From an uncultured Pseudoxanthomonas sp. (GTDB lineage Bacteria > Pseudomonadota > Gammaproteobacteria > Xanthomonadales > Xanthomonadaceae), in contig CAMLGZ010000003.1 of assembly GCA_946479745.1 (NCBI GenBank), positions 304,605-368,604 on the forward strand: a stretch of DNA of 64,000 bases, in the 5' to 3' direction. The position numbers and the translations under genes are program-made. The notes under the pieces were generated by a model, which was given only the letters and a program-made list of their open reading frames with translations, had not been told where the DNA came from and did not search any database. Of the stretch, positions 7,277-16,178 are shown piece after piece (the stretch's first letter is position 1; the number at the start of each line of letters is the position of its first letter).

Positions 7277-8149
7277 TCAGGTTTTGCGCTTGGCGCGCGG
7301 ATGCGCGGCATCGTAGACCTTGGCAAGGTGCTGGAAATCCAGGTGCGTGTAGATCTGGGTGGTGGCGATATCCGCGTGTCCCAAGAGCTCCTGCACACCG
7401 CGCAGGTCGCCGGAAGATTCCAGGATATGGCTGGCGAAGCTGTGCCGCAGCATGTGCGGATGCACGTTCTTGAACATGCCCTGCTTCTGCGCCAGCAGTT
7501 TCATGCGGATCTGCACGGCACGTTGCGAAATCGGACCGCCGCCGCGCCCGGGGAACACCGGCGCGTCGCCTGCCGGTTTCTGTTCCTCGCGCCAGGCTTG
7601 CAGCGCCTTGCGCGCGTGCGAACCGACCGGCACTTTGCGTTGCTTGCTGCCCTTGCCCAGCACGGTGACGAAACCGCTGGCCAGATCCAGATCGTTCCAG
7701 CGCAGGCCGCACAGTTCGCTCAAACGCAGACCGGAGGAATAGAACAGTTCCAGCAAGGCGCGATCGCGGAATCCCAACGGCACGTCAGTAGGCACTTCCA
7801 CCAGACGCGAAGCCTCGTCGGCATCCAGCACCTGCGGCAATTTGCGCGGCGATTTGGGCGCGCGCAATGCGGCAGCGGGACTAGCCGCGATACGGCCGTG
7901 CTTCAGCAGCCAGTTGAAATAACTGCGGCAGGCCGAAAGCCGGCGTTGCAGGCTTTTCGGAGACAGGCCGCGTCGGTGTTCGGCGGCGACGAAGGCACGC
8001 AGCTGCCCGGTATCGAGTTCGGCCAGGTTGTCCTTCCCCTGCCCGGCGGCCCAGTCGGCCAACGCGGTCAGATCGCGCCGATAAGCATCGAGCGTGTGCG
8101 CCGACATGCGGCGTTCGACTTGAAGGTGGGCGAGGAAGTCTTCGAACAT
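7277..8149 (-). CDS. xerC: Tyrosine recombinase XerC
   Basis: The 290-residue product has an N-terminal SAM-like core-binding domain (residues ~1-85) and a C-terminal catalytic domain. The catalytic set is complete: R142 (SSGLRLSEL), K166 (LGKGSKQRKVP), H232-x-x-R235 (PHMLRHSFASH), H258 (LLGHADIATTQ) and Y267 (IYTH). In the family XerC with XerD resolves chromosome dimers at dif. The ATG at 8149 is chosen; the frame opens with TTG five codons earlier. Position next to DUF484, dapF and hslVU matches other Xanthomonadaceae and supports XerC rather than XerD. Confidence 0.95.
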   Translation of the reverse strand: MFEDFLAHLQVERRMSAHTLDAYRRDLTALADWAAGQGKDNLAELDTGQLRAFVAAEHRRGLSPKSLQRRLSACRSYFNWLLKHGRIAASPAAALRAPKSPRKLPQVLDADEASRLVEVPTDVPLGFRDRALLELFYSSGLRLSELCGLRWNDLDLASGFVTVLGKGSKQRKVPVGSHARKALQAWREEQKPAGDAPVFPGRGGGPISQRAVQIRMKLLAQKQGMFKNVHPHMLRHSFASHILESSGDLRGVQELLGHADIATTQIYTHLDFQHLAKVYDAAHPRAKRKT

Positions 8150-8167
8150 CCGCACAGCTCTCAACTC

Positions 8168-8284
8168 GTCATTCCCGCGAAGGCGGGAACCCAGTGACTT
8201 TGCTCTCCTCCAACTCTGGCGGAAAGTTCAAGGTCGATGAAGAAAAAAACAAAGTCGCTGGGTTCCCGCCTTCGCGGGAATGAC
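8168..8284. repeat. Paired inverted repeat, family C
   Basis: Arms 8168-8202 and 8250-8284 begin GTCATTCCCGCGAAGGCGGG and match over 35 bases with one mismatch. The inner part of each arm is itself a small palindrome (CCCGCGAAGGCGGG). It occupies the spacer between DUF484 and xerC. Confidence 0.85.
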
Positions 8285-8307
8285 GGATGAGGGAACGAGT
8301 CGTTCGG

Positions 8308-8982
8308 CTAGGCATCGAACCGCTTCACCGCCACCGCCAGCGCCTCGCCCATCATGCGCAGGAACAGCGTGCCCATGCCCGGATAGAAGCGGTTGCCGTC
8401 GCGGCTGCCTACTGCGACCAGGCCCAGGCCGGGCAACGGCAACAGCGCGGACGACTGCACTTCCTCTGCGCGCGCTGCGTACAGCACGGCGTTCTTTTCA
8501 GGCTGCAGACGGCCGCACAGCGGCTCGCCGTCCTTCAGGCAGTCGCGGAACGAATTCAAGTGCGTGCTGTTTTCCGCCACGACCTGCAGCCACTCGGCAT
8601 CGTCCAACCCCGCGACTGGCTCGAACAACACGATGCGCACCAGGTCGCCGTTGAAATCCTCGGCCAGCGACGCAGCCATCGCACGCAAGGTGTCCTGCGC
8701 GGTGTTCTGCTTCAACAGGGAAAGGGTCAGCTGGTGGGTACGCACCGCCAGACGCTCGTTTTCCTGCGCGTTGGCGAACAGGTCGTTGAGGCGCTTGGAC
8801 AATTCGCGGTTCTTGTCGCGCAGCACTTCCAACTGGTAGCTAGCCAGCGAAGCGGTGGGGCCTTCCTCGCGCGGCACGATCAGGGTGAGGGCCAGATCGG
8901 GGAACTGCTTGAGGAAGGTCGGGTGCCGGCGCAGCCAGGCCGCGATCTCGTGGGCGCCCAGTTTTTCTTGTGCTTCGGTCAT
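8308..8982 (-). CDS. DUF484 family protein (GAF-like)
   Basis: The 224-residue cytoplasmic protein starts [19 protein letters not shown], the conserved N-terminal helix of DUF484. A coiled-coil-like segment ([20 protein letters not shown]) and a GAF-like alpha/beta domain with [19 protein letters not shown] follow. The function is unknown; the gene is usually linked to dapF and xerC, as here. The start is one of two ATGs: 8982 (ATGA overlap with the dapF stop) or 8991. Confidence 0.85.
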   Translation of the reverse strand: MTEAQEKLGAHEIAAWLRRHPTFLKQFPDLALTLIVPREEGPTASLASYQLEVLRDKNRELSKRLNDLFANAQENERLAVRTHQLTLSLLKQNTAQDTLRAMAASLAEDFNGDLVRIVLFEPVAGLDDAEWLQVVAENSTHLNSFRDCLKDGEPLCGRLQPEKNAVLYAARAEEVQSSALLPLPGLGLVAVGSRDGNRFYPGMGTLFLRMMGEALAVAVKRFDA

Positions 8983-9839
8983 TGTTTCCATTCCCCTTCG
9001 AATACGAATGCCGCTGGTCCGGACATGATGACCTCGGCGGCGTCATCGGGCCAGCCGATCCGCAGATCGCCGCCAGGCAGCGAAACGATCACGGTTCTGT
9101 CCATCTTCCCGCGCCGCATCAGCACCGCCGCGGCCGCGCAGGCGCCGCTGCCGCAAGCCAGCGTTTCGCCGACGCCGCGTTCAAACACGCGCAGGCGCAG
9201 TTTGTCGCGGGCGACGACCTCGGCGAAACCGATATTGGCCGATTGCGGGAAGGCCGTGCTGGATTGCAGTGCCGGACCGAGTTCGGCGACCGCTGCGCTG
9301 TCGATGTCGGCCACTTCGATCACCGCATGCGGGTTGCCCATCGATACCGCGCCGAAGACGACGGTCTCACCGTCGAGTTCAATTTCGTAGCTGTCCTGAG
9401 CAGCGGCGAATCCCGCCAAAGGAATCGCAGCCGGCTCGAACTGCGGTACGCCCATCGCGATGGAGTAGCGATCGCCTTCCAGCCGCTCCACTTCATGCGT
9501 CGCCAGCGGGCTGTCGACACGGAAACGGTTTCCCTGGGCCACGCCATCGCGCACCAGCCAGGCCGCCACGCAACGCGCGCCGTTGCCACATTGCTGCGAA
9601 GGCGAACCGTCCGAATTCCAGATGCGATAGGAAGCCACCGCTCCGGCGCTGCGCGGATGCTCGATGGTCAGGATCTGGTCGCAACCGACGCCGAAATGGC
9701 GATCGGCCAACCGCGAAGCGAGCGCCGCATCCGGTGGCGGCATGCCGTCGCGCAAGTCGACCACGACGAAATCGTTGCCGGCGCCGTGCATCTTGGAGAA
9801 ACGCAACGCTGGCACGCCCGGGGAAGCCTGGTCAGTCAT
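8979..9839 (-). CDS. dapF: Diaminopimelate epimerase
   Basis: The 286-residue enzyme interconverts LL- and meso-diaminopimelate for lysine and peptidoglycan synthesis. It has [15 protein letters not shown] at the N-terminus and the two catalytic cysteines in QQCGNGARC and [11 protein letters not shown], each in its standard context, plus the N-terminal half/C-terminal half pseudo-symmetry of the family. Length is usual. Its start overlaps the stop of the small lipoprotein gene by eight bases and its stop overlaps the DUF484 start, so these genes form one operon. Confidence 0.97.
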   Translation of the reverse strand: MTDQASPGVPALRFSKMHGAGNDFVVVDLRDGMPPPDAALASRLADRHFGVGCDQILTIEHPRSAGAVASYRIWNSDGSPSQQCGNGARCVAAWLVRDGVAQGNRFRVDSPLATHEVERLEGDRYSIAMGVPQFEPAAIPLAGFAAAQDSYEIELDGETVVFGAVSMGNPHAVIEVADIDSAAVAELGPALQSSTAFPQSANIGFAEVVARDKLRLRVFERGVGETLACGSGACAAAAVLMRRGKMDRTVIVSLPGGDLRIGWPDDAAEVIMSGPAAFVFEGEWKQ

Positions 9840-10059
9840 TCTTGGCCGGCGGCACGGGATCGTCGACCGCGTCTTCGGCTTTCTGGTCGGCGGGGGTAGT
9901 GGTCGTTTCGTCGGTGGGTGCAGGCGTTTCCGGTACCGTTTCCGCGGGCGCTTCGATCGGCGCCGCCTTCTCCGGCAGGATCAGCGGGCCCTTGGCGCCG
10001 CAGCCAGCGAGGAGGGCGGATATGGACAGGGAAAGGGCGATGAGGATGGGTTTGTTCAT
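9832..10059 (-). CDS. Small LptM/YifL-like lipoprotein
   Basis: This is a 75-residue lipoprotein. The signal [20 protein letters not shown] ends in lipobox LAGC, directly followed by [10 protein letters not shown], the GxKGPLxLP signature of LptM (YifL), which in E. coli stabilises the LptD-LptE translocon. The rest is an acidic Pro/Thr-rich tail without predicted fold. It is placed immediately upstream of dapF as in many gammaproteobacteria. The frame extends upstream to 10167, but the ATG at 10059 gives the signal peptide. Confidence 0.85.
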   Translation of the reverse strand: MNKPILIALSLSISALLAGCGAKGPLILPEKAAPIEAPAETVPETPAPTDETTTTPADQKAEDAVDDPVPPAKND

Positions 10060-10140
10060 AGCCGGAGTATAGCCAGATGAGCATGAACGGGCATGGCCGA
10101 AAGGCGCCGTTTTACGTGCGTATGCCGGGATTCCTTTGAA

Positions 10141-10246
10141 CCGTTCGTGCCGAGCCTGTCGAACCACGCTCTTGGCGGAACATTTCGGATACCGACGGCT
10201 GCATTGTCATGCGAAAGGCGTGGTTCGACAGGCTCACCACGAACGG
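10141..10246. repeat. Paired inverted repeat, family D
   Basis: Arms 10141-10169 (CCGTTCGTGCCGAGCCTGTC...) and 10218-10246 match over 29 bases with one or two mismatches around a 48-base loop. A second copy is at 20782-20886. The motif GAGCCTGTCGAACCACG is a common gammaproteobacterial intergenic element. Confidence 0.8.
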
Positions 10247-10279
10247 AATAAGAAGCACGAACGGAACAAGGAGAAGGGC

Positions 10280-10672
10280 CTAGACCGGTGGTTCCGGGCG
10301 CATCCACAACCAGGCCGATACCAGCGCCATGCAGGCGATCGGCAGCGCCGCCATCCACCAGCGGTGCGAGGCCACGTTGACCATGATCGCCACCAACACC
10401 GCCGCGCAAGCCAACATGGTCAGCGTGGCCGCCCACTTGGCGCGGCGCGACACCGCTCCGTGCGCCTGCCAGTCGCGAATCATCGGGCCGAAGCGGCGAT
10501 GCTGTTGCAGATAGCGATGCAGGCGGTCGGATCCGCGCGAGGCCGCATACGCGGCCACCAGGATGAACACGGTGGTCGGCAGGCCCGGAACGAAGATGCC
10601 GACGATGCCGGTGCCCAGACTGACGTAGGCCAACAGCCACCAGGCCCAGCGGAAACGCGAACGTTCGGTCAT
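10280..10672 (-). CDS. DUF454 (YbaN-like) membrane protein
   Basis: A 130-residue inner-membrane protein of the DUF454 family. The N-terminal helix WWLLAYVSLGTGIVGIFVPG is followed by LPTTVFILVAAYAASRGSDR, the family's most conserved stretch. Then come RFGPMIRDWQAHGAVSRRAKW and two C-terminal helices. The function is not established. ATGs at 10678 and 10672 are both possible. It is monocistronic between repeat family D and the oligopeptidase gene. Confidence 0.85.
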   Translation of the reverse strand: MTERSRFRWAWWLLAYVSLGTGIVGIFVPGLPTTVFILVAAYAASRGSDRLHRYLQQHRRFGPMIRDWQAHGAVSRRAKWAATLTMLACAAVLVAIMVNVASHRWWMAALPIACMALVSAWLWMRPEPPV

Positions 10673-10718
10673 GGCCACATCATAAGGCCAGGCGGTCAGC
10701 GTAGGAGCGGGCAGCCTG

Positions 10719-12848
10719 CTAGTTGGTTGCCGGTTCGGCCACGCCCAATTGGTCCAGCACGAAGGCGTAATACTCCGCCGCCTCGCGGTAGCGGCGGAAG
10801 CGGCCGGACTTGCCGCCGTGGCCGGCTTCCATGTTGATGCGGAACAAAAGCGGAAGCGTGCCGGTGTTGTCGTCGCGCAGCTTGGCCACGTACTTGGCCG
10901 GCTCCCAGTACTGCACCTGCGAATCCCACAGCCCGGTGCCCACGAAGATCGCCGGATACGCCTGCTTGCTTATGTTGTCGTAAGGCGAATAGGTGAGGAT
11001 GTAGTCGTAGAACTCCTTCTTCTCCGGATTGCCCCACTCGTCGTATTCGTTGGTGGTCAGCGGGATGCTTGGGTCCAGCATGGTGGTGACCACGTCCACG
11101 AACGGCACCTGCGAGACGATCACGCGGTATTTCTGCGGCGCCATGTTGGCGATCGCGCCCATCAACAGGCCGCCGGCGCTGCCGCCGGACGCGGCGATGC
11201 GGTCCGGCGCCGCGTAACCCAGCTTCACCAGCGTGTCGGTGACGTCGATGAAATCGGTGAAGGTGTTCTTCTTGTGCAACAGCTTGCCGTTGTCGTACCA
11301 GTCGCGGCCCATTTCCTGGCCGCCGCGAATGTGGGCGATGGCGTACACCACGCCGCGGTCCAGCAGACTGACGATGGTCGAGTTGAAACCCGGATCGGTC
11401 GAGGAACCGTAACTGCCGTAGGCGTACTGGAACAGCGCGGCCTTGCCATCCTTCTGGAAACCCTTCCTGTAGACCAGCGATACCGGCACTTTGGTGCCGT
11501 CGCGCGCGGTGGCCCACAGTCGCTCGGTGGCGTACTTGCTGGCGTCGTAGCCGATCACCGGTTGCTGCTTGAGCTGTTTGCGTTCGCCGGTTTCCACGTT
11601 GAACTCGTAGGTCGTGGCCGGCGTGGTCATCGAGGTGTAGCTGTAGCGAAGCCAAGGCGTGTCGTGTTCGGAGTTCACGTCCAGACCCATGGAGTAAGCC
11701 GGCTCGTCGGCCTTGACGTACTCCTCCTTGCCATTGGCGCGCAGCAGGCGCAGGCGTTCCAGACCGTTGGAGCGTTCGCTGATGGCGGTGAAACCGTCGA
11801 ACAGCTCGAAACCTTCGATGTAGACCTCATCGCTGTGCGCGACCCAGTCTTTCCACTCTTCGCGCGAAGTGGAACCGGAAGGCGCGGTCATGATGCGGAA
11901 GTTCTTCGCCTTCCAATTGGTGCGGATCACCCAGCGCCCGTCCAGATGGTCGGCGCTGTACTCCACATCGCGTTCGCGCGGCGCCAGCACGGTGAACCGC
12001 GACGGATCACTGGCCGGCGCGCAACGCTGTTCGGAGGAAACCGTGCTTTCGACGGAGATGCAGATGAACTTGTCGTCGCGGCTGCGGCCGATGCCCATGT
12101 AGAAGCTGTCGTCTTTTTCTTCGTAGACCAGCTTGTCACTGGAGACCGGCGTGCCCAGCACATGCGATTTCACCCGCACCGTGAGCAGGGTTTCCGGATC
12201 GTTTTCAACGTAGAACAGCGTCTTGTTGTCGTCGGCCCAGACCACATTGGCGGACACTCCGCTGATGGTGTCCGGATAGATTTCGCCGGTCTCCAGGTTC
12301 TTGAAGCGGATGACGTACTGGCGGCGGCCCACCGCATCGTCGGCCCACGCCAGCAGCTTGTTGTCCTGGCTCACTTCGGCGTCGCCGACGCTGAAGTAAC
12401 CCTTGCCTTCGGCCATCGCGTTGACGTCCAGCAGGATCTCTTCCGGCGCTTCCATGCCGCCTTTGCGGCGCGCGTGGATGGGGTAGTCCTTGCCGGTCTC
12501 GAAGCGCGTGTAGTACCAGTAGCCGCGTTCGCGGTAGGGCACGCTGGCGTCGTCCTGCTTGATGCGCCCGACGATCTCGTTGTAGAGCTTCTCCTGCAGC
12601 GGCTTGGTCGGCGCCAACACCGCATCGGCGTAGGCGTTCTCCGCATTGAGATAGGCCAGCATCTCCGGATTCTTGCGGTCGTCATCGCGCAGCCAGTAAT
12701 AGTCGTCGTTGCGGACTGCGCCGAAGGGAGCCTTGACCTCATGCGGTTTTTTGGCGGCATCCGGCGCGTTGGCGACCGGAGAAAGGGCGGAGCTGGGGAA
12801 AGTCGTCATCAGAAGGGTGGCCGCAAGCAGGAAATAGGTTGGTTTCAT
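10719..12848 (-). CDS. Secreted oligopeptidase B-like S9A peptidase
   Basis: The 709-residue protein has a signal peptide (FLLAATLLMTTFPSSALS), an N-terminal seven-bladed propeller beginning DDYYWLRDD, and a C-terminal alpha/beta-hydrolase domain. The catalytic Ser is in ASGGSAGGLLMG, Asp in GLWDSQVQYWEPAK and His in EAGHGGKSGR. The segment YNEIVGRIKQDDASVPYRE and the C-terminal EPAKYVAKLR are typical of oligopeptidase B, which cleaves after Arg/Lys in short peptides. Here the enzyme is probably periplasmic. A second S9A gene lies about 590 bases upstream in the same direction; the two are divergent paralogues, not recent copies. Confidence 0.92.
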   Translation of the reverse strand: MKPTYFLLAATLLMTTFPSSALSPVANAPDAAKKPHEVKAPFGAVRNDDYYWLRDDDRKNPEMLAYLNAENAYADAVLAPTKPLQEKLYNEIVGRIKQDDASVPYRERGYWYYTRFETGKDYPIHARRKGGMEAPEEILLDVNAMAEGKGYFSVGDAEVSQDNKLLAWADDAVGRRQYVIRFKNLETGEIYPDTISGVSANVVWADDNKTLFYVENDPETLLTVRVKSHVLGTPVSSDKLVYEEKDDSFYMGIGRSRDDKFICISVESTVSSEQRCAPASDPSRFTVLAPRERDVEYSADHLDGRWVIRTNWKAKNFRIMTAPSGSTSREEWKDWVAHSDEVYIEGFELFDGFTAISERSNGLERLRLLRANGKEEYVKADEPAYSMGLDVNSEHDTPWLRYSYTSMTTPATTYEFNVETGERKQLKQQPVIGYDASKYATERLWATARDGTKVPVSLVYRKGFQKDGKAALFQYAYGSYGSSTDPGFNSTIVSLLDRGVVYAIAHIRGGQEMGRDWYDNGKLLHKKNTFTDFIDVTDTLVKLGYAAPDRIAASGGSAGGLLMGAIANMAPQKYRVIVSQVPFVDVVTTMLDPSIPLTTNEYDEWGNPEKKEFYDYILTYSPYDNISKQAYPAIFVGTGLWDSQVQYWEPAKYVAKLRDDNTGTLPLLFRINMEAGHGGKSGRFRRYREAAEYYAFVLDQLGVAEPATN

Positions 12849-13045
12849 TACAAGTATGTCCTTGTTGGGCACTGCGCAATGGTCGGGAAACATCTTGAAC
12901 TATCAATCGTCGTCCCGTGGCGGGGAAAAGCGGCCTGGGAGAACGATTTGTGCTGTGCTTCCAGTCGGCTCTTGCTCTTCCCTCCCGTGAGGCGCGGCGG
13001 GCGAATCGGGTAAACCCGAAGGGCGGCGCACAGGGATGTGCGCCG

Positions 13046-13077
13046 TTTCCGTAGGCGCAGGATGCGCCTTACGGAAA
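13046..13077. repeat. Inverted repeat with GGCGCA/TGCGCC core
   Basis: The arms TTTCCGTAGGCGCA and TGCGCCTTACGGAAA (one base offset or mismatch) form a hairpin with a GGA loop, nested inside a larger inverted pair. Confidence 0.7.
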
Positions 13078-13145
13078 TTCCCGATTCGCCTGCGAACCCA
13101 ACGGCTTCATCGTTGGGCGCGCCGTTAGGGTGTGTTTCTTTGGTT

Positions 13146-13171
13146 ACTTTCTTTGCACAAGCAAAGAAAGT
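13146..13171. repeat. Hairpin ACTTTCTTTG...CAAAGAAAGT
   Basis: Ten-base perfect arms surround the six-base loop CACAAG, preceded by TTTCTTTGGTT. I recognise this hairpin as a widespread intergenic element in proteobacteria, frequent in xanthomonads. Confidence 0.75.
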
Positions 13172-13439
13172 GACTCGCGCAAAGCGCGAAACGCTTTTGC
13201 ATTGAGTTAAAAGCAAAGGCAAGATCAAGAGCACCCCTCCTCAATCCTCCCCTGCGCTACGCGCAAGGGAGGAGGCAACAGCAACAACAAAGGCGACAGC
13301 AAAAAGCAGGATCAAGATGGATCCCAGCTTGACCAGCCATTCGGCTGTTGAAGGCCGCTGGGATGACCTCATGATTATTTTGTTGTTTAGGGCGAAAGAC
13401 ACTGGGTCTCCGCCTTCGCGGGGGATGACGGTCCCAAGG

Positions 13440-15572
13440 TCACTTATTGAGCTGCTGCCACAGGAACGTATACGCCAGCGCGCTCATATGCGCCGACTGC
13501 TTGTTGTTGGCCGCGCCGCCGTGGCCGCCTTCGATGTTCTCGTAGTAGCGCACGTCCTTGCCGGCGTCCAGCATCTTGGCCATCATCTTGCGCGCATGCC
13601 CCGGGTGCACGCGGTCGTCGCGCGTGGAGGTCATGAACAGCGTGGGCGGATAGGTCTTGGCCGGGTCGAACAGGTGGTACGGCGAAAACTTCTGGATGAA
13701 CTGCCAATCGGAGGTGTCCGGATTGCCGTATTCGGCCATCCACGAAGCGCCCGCCAGCAGGTGGTTGTAACGCTTCATGTCCAGCAGCGGCACCTGCACC
13801 ACGACCGCGCCGAACAGCTCCGGATACTGCACCAGCATGTTGCCTGTCAGCAGACCGCCGTTGCTGCCGCCCTGGATGCCCAGGCGCTTGGGCGAAGTGA
13901 TCTTGCGCGCGATCATGTCCTGCGCCACCGCCGCGAAGTCTTCATAGGCTTTGTGCCGGTTCTGCTTCAACGCGGCCTGGTGCCAGCGCGGTCCGTATTC
14001 GCCGCCGCCGCGGATGTTGGCCACAGCATACACGCCGCCCTTCTCCAGCCAGCCCATGCCCACGCCGCCGGAATAGCCCGGAGTCAGCGAGATTTCAAAA
14101 CCACCGTAGCCGTACAGCAGCGTCGGCGCGCTGCCGTCGTACTTCAGGTCCTTGGGACGCACCAGGAAGTAAGGCACCTTGGTGCCGTCCTTGGAAGTGG
14201 CGAAATGCTGCTCCACCACGTCCTTCGAAGCGTCGAAGAAGGCGGGCATGGTCTTGAGCGTTTCCACCACCGACGCAGGACCACCGGCTTCGGCCATCAT
14301 CAGCGTGGTCGGGGTCAGGTAATCGGTGACGGTCAGCCACACCGCATCGCTGTCGTCGCTATCCACCGCGCCGACGCCGATGGTGCCCAGCGCGGGAGCG
14401 CCGGCGAATTCGCTCTGCTTCCAGCCGTCGTTCGAGGGCGTGAGCACGATCAGTTTGTTCTTGACGTCGTCCAGCACGTTAAGCACTACATGGTTCCTGG
14501 TCCACGTCGTGCCCGCCAGCGAAGTCGAGTCGGTGGGTTCGAACAACACTTCGAACTTGCGCTTGCCGGCCATGAAGTCGTCGAACCGGGTCGCCAGCAG
14601 CGAGCCGGCCTTGTAGGTCTTGCCGTCGACTTCCCAGGGCTCGCGCAGCTCCACGGTCAGCCAGTCGCGCACCACCCCTTTGCCGGTGGAATTGGGGACG
14701 TCGATCTTGGTCAGCTTGCCGTCGCTACCACGCAGATACAGTTCGTCGTTGTAGAAGGCGATGGTGCGGCTGACGAAATCGCGCTCGAAGCCGGGCGTGC
14801 TGTCGTGATAGGCCGCGATGTACATATCCTGGTTGGTGCCTTCGTACACCACCGTGGCGGTGCTGAGCGGCGTGCTGCGCTTCCATTCCTTGACGATGCG
14901 CGGATAGCCGGAAGGGGTCATGCTGCCGGGGCCGAAATCGGTGAAGACGTAGACGGTGTCCGCGTCTTTCCAGCCAAGAGCGCCCTTGGCTTCGGGACGG
15001 AAGAAGCCATCCTTGACCCATTGCTTGGTGGTCAGATCGAACTCGCGAGTGACATCGGCGTCGGAGCCGCCGCGCGACAGCGCGATCAGGCAGCGCACAT
15101 AGTCGGGCTTGCGGCAATCGGCGCCGTGCCAGACCCATTTCTTGTCGTCCTGCAGGCCTTCGGCTTTGTTCAGCGCATCCACGTCGATGACCGTTTCCCA
15201 CTGCGGCTGCGACTTGCGGTATTCCTCCAGCGTGGTCCGGCGCCAGAGGCCACGCTCGTGGTTCTTGTCTTTCCAGAAGTTGTAGTAGTAGTCGCCGATC
15301 TTTTCCACGCCCGGAATCTTGGCGTCGGAGTCGAGCATGGCCAGGATCTTGCCGTCCAGCTGCTTGAACTCCGGGGTCGAGGCGATTTCGGCTTCGGCCT
15401 TCGCGTTTTGCGCCCTCACCCACTCCAGTGGCTTCTGCCCTTCAACGTCCTCCAGCCAGGCGTACTTGTCATCGGTCACTGCGTTGGGCTCCTGGGCGAA
15501 AGTGCTGCCTGCGGCAGCGGCAAGACCCGCGGCGATGACGATTGTCCGGCAGGCATGGGTGAGTTTGGGCAT
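13440..15572 (-). CDS. Secreted prolyl oligopeptidase family S9A peptidase
   Basis: The 710-residue product has a signal peptide (TIVIAAGLAAAAGSTFAQ), then the S9A start DDKYAWLEDVEGQKPLEWV, a beta-propeller and a C-terminal hydrolase domain. Catalytic residues are visible: Ser in IQGGSNGGLLTGN, Asp in STRDDRVHPGHARKM and His in EGGHGGAANN. YGYGGFEISLTPGYS and ANIRGGGEYGPRWHQAA are standard S9A motifs. Prolyl oligopeptidases cleave short proline-containing peptides; export suggests periplasmic peptide digestion. It stands alone, with the oligopeptidase B-like gene downstream beyond a repeat-rich gap. Confidence 0.93.
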   Translation of the reverse strand: MPKLTHACRTIVIAAGLAAAAGSTFAQEPNAVTDDKYAWLEDVEGQKPLEWVRAQNAKAEAEIASTPEFKQLDGKILAMLDSDAKIPGVEKIGDYYYNFWKDKNHERGLWRRTTLEEYRKSQPQWETVIDVDALNKAEGLQDDKKWVWHGADCRKPDYVRCLIALSRGGSDADVTREFDLTTKQWVKDGFFRPEAKGALGWKDADTVYVFTDFGPGSMTPSGYPRIVKEWKRSTPLSTATVVYEGTNQDMYIAAYHDSTPGFERDFVSRTIAFYNDELYLRGSDGKLTKIDVPNSTGKGVVRDWLTVELREPWEVDGKTYKAGSLLATRFDDFMAGKRKFEVLFEPTDSTSLAGTTWTRNHVVLNVLDDVKNKLIVLTPSNDGWKQSEFAGAPALGTIGVGAVDSDDSDAVWLTVTDYLTPTTLMMAEAGGPASVVETLKTMPAFFDASKDVVEQHFATSKDGTKVPYFLVRPKDLKYDGSAPTLLYGYGGFEISLTPGYSGGVGMGWLEKGGVYAVANIRGGGEYGPRWHQAALKQNRHKAYEDFAAVAQDMIARKITSPKRLGIQGGSNGGLLTGNMLVQYPELFGAVVVQVPLLDMKRYNHLLAGASWMAEYGNPDTSDWQFIQKFSPYHLFDPAKTYPPTLFMTSTRDDRVHPGHARKMMAKMLDAGKDVRYYENIEGGHGGAANNKQSAHMSALAYTFLWQQLNK

Positions 15573-15639
15573 GGGTACTCCGTGCGTGGATCAATTCTCC
15601 ACGCTAGCACAGCCCGTCAACCCAACCCCCTGCCGAAGG

Positions 15640-15963
15640 TCAGGCCGCCCGGGGCAGGCGCTGCGCGGCGGGCATAGCGCGTCGGCGGGCCTGTGTGCCT
15701 GGACGGCGACGGCGTCGCGACGGGGCCAAGCCTGCGGCTGTCGCGTTGCCGGCCGGCAGACGGAAGCGATGCAAGGACCACAGCGCCATCGCCGGCATGC
15801 CCACCAGCCACATCGGCAGCCAGCCCAGCCACTCGCTGTGGCTGCGCGCGGCCGGCAGCAATACGACCAGGGCCAGTCCCGTCAGCAGGACCAGGCGTAC
15901 GATGCGTTCGAGTTGCGGATCGGCCGGAACGGCAGCGTCTTTCCGGGATACGGGCTTTGGCAT
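15640..15963 (-). CDS. Small two-helix membrane protein, function unknown
   Basis: The 107-residue protein has two hydrophobic helices (RLVLLTGLALVVLLPAA and WLGWLPMWLVGMPAMALWSL) and a very basic, low-complexity C-terminus (APSRRRRRPGTQARRRA). The N-terminal part with two helices resembles small conserved xanthomonad proteins that carry a WLGWLPMWL-like second helix. The start has an ATG and moderate spacing from flanking genes. The basic tail may be partly a drifted end. No function can be assigned. Confidence 0.55.
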   Translation of the reverse strand: MPKPVSRKDAAVPADPQLERIVRLVLLTGLALVVLLPAARSHSEWLGWLPMWLVGMPAMALWSLHRFRLPAGNATAAGLAPSRRRRRPGTQARRRAMPAAQRLPRAA

Positions 15964-16033
15964 GGCAGTGGCTCCTTGGCTGGGAGGCCAGACTGCAGTG
16001 GCGCTATCTCAGGGGTTGCGACCGCGGCTGCTT

Positions 16034-16170
16034 CCCTTCTCCCTTTGGGAGAAGGTGGCGCGAAGCGATGGATGAGGGAGGGAGAATTCCAACCCACGGA
16101 GACCATCCGTCAAACTGGAAGTCCATTCCCTCATCCGCCCTCCGGGCACCTTCTCCCGATGGGAGAAGGG
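16034..16170. repeat. Paired inverted repeat, family E
   Basis: Arm 16034-16057 (CCCTTCTCCCTTTGGGAGAA...) and arm 16147-16170 mirror each other, and each arm is itself a hairpin. An inner pair (GATGAGGGAG / CCCTCATCCG) strengthens the fold. Related units occur at 41694-41920. Confidence 0.8.
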
Positions 16171-16178
16171 ACAAGCGC

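Larger units (their letters stand above)
12849..13439. other. 590-base intergenic region rich in hairpins
   Basis: No gene is supported between the two S9A peptidase genes. The region holds a compound repeat: GGCGCACAGGGATGTGCGCC (13025-13044), a 32-base hairpin (13046-13077), an outer pair GGCGAATCGGG...CCCGATTCGCC around 12997-13091, and a further hairpin at 13146-13171. The remainder (13180-13420) has no clear structure. Confidence 0.6.
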
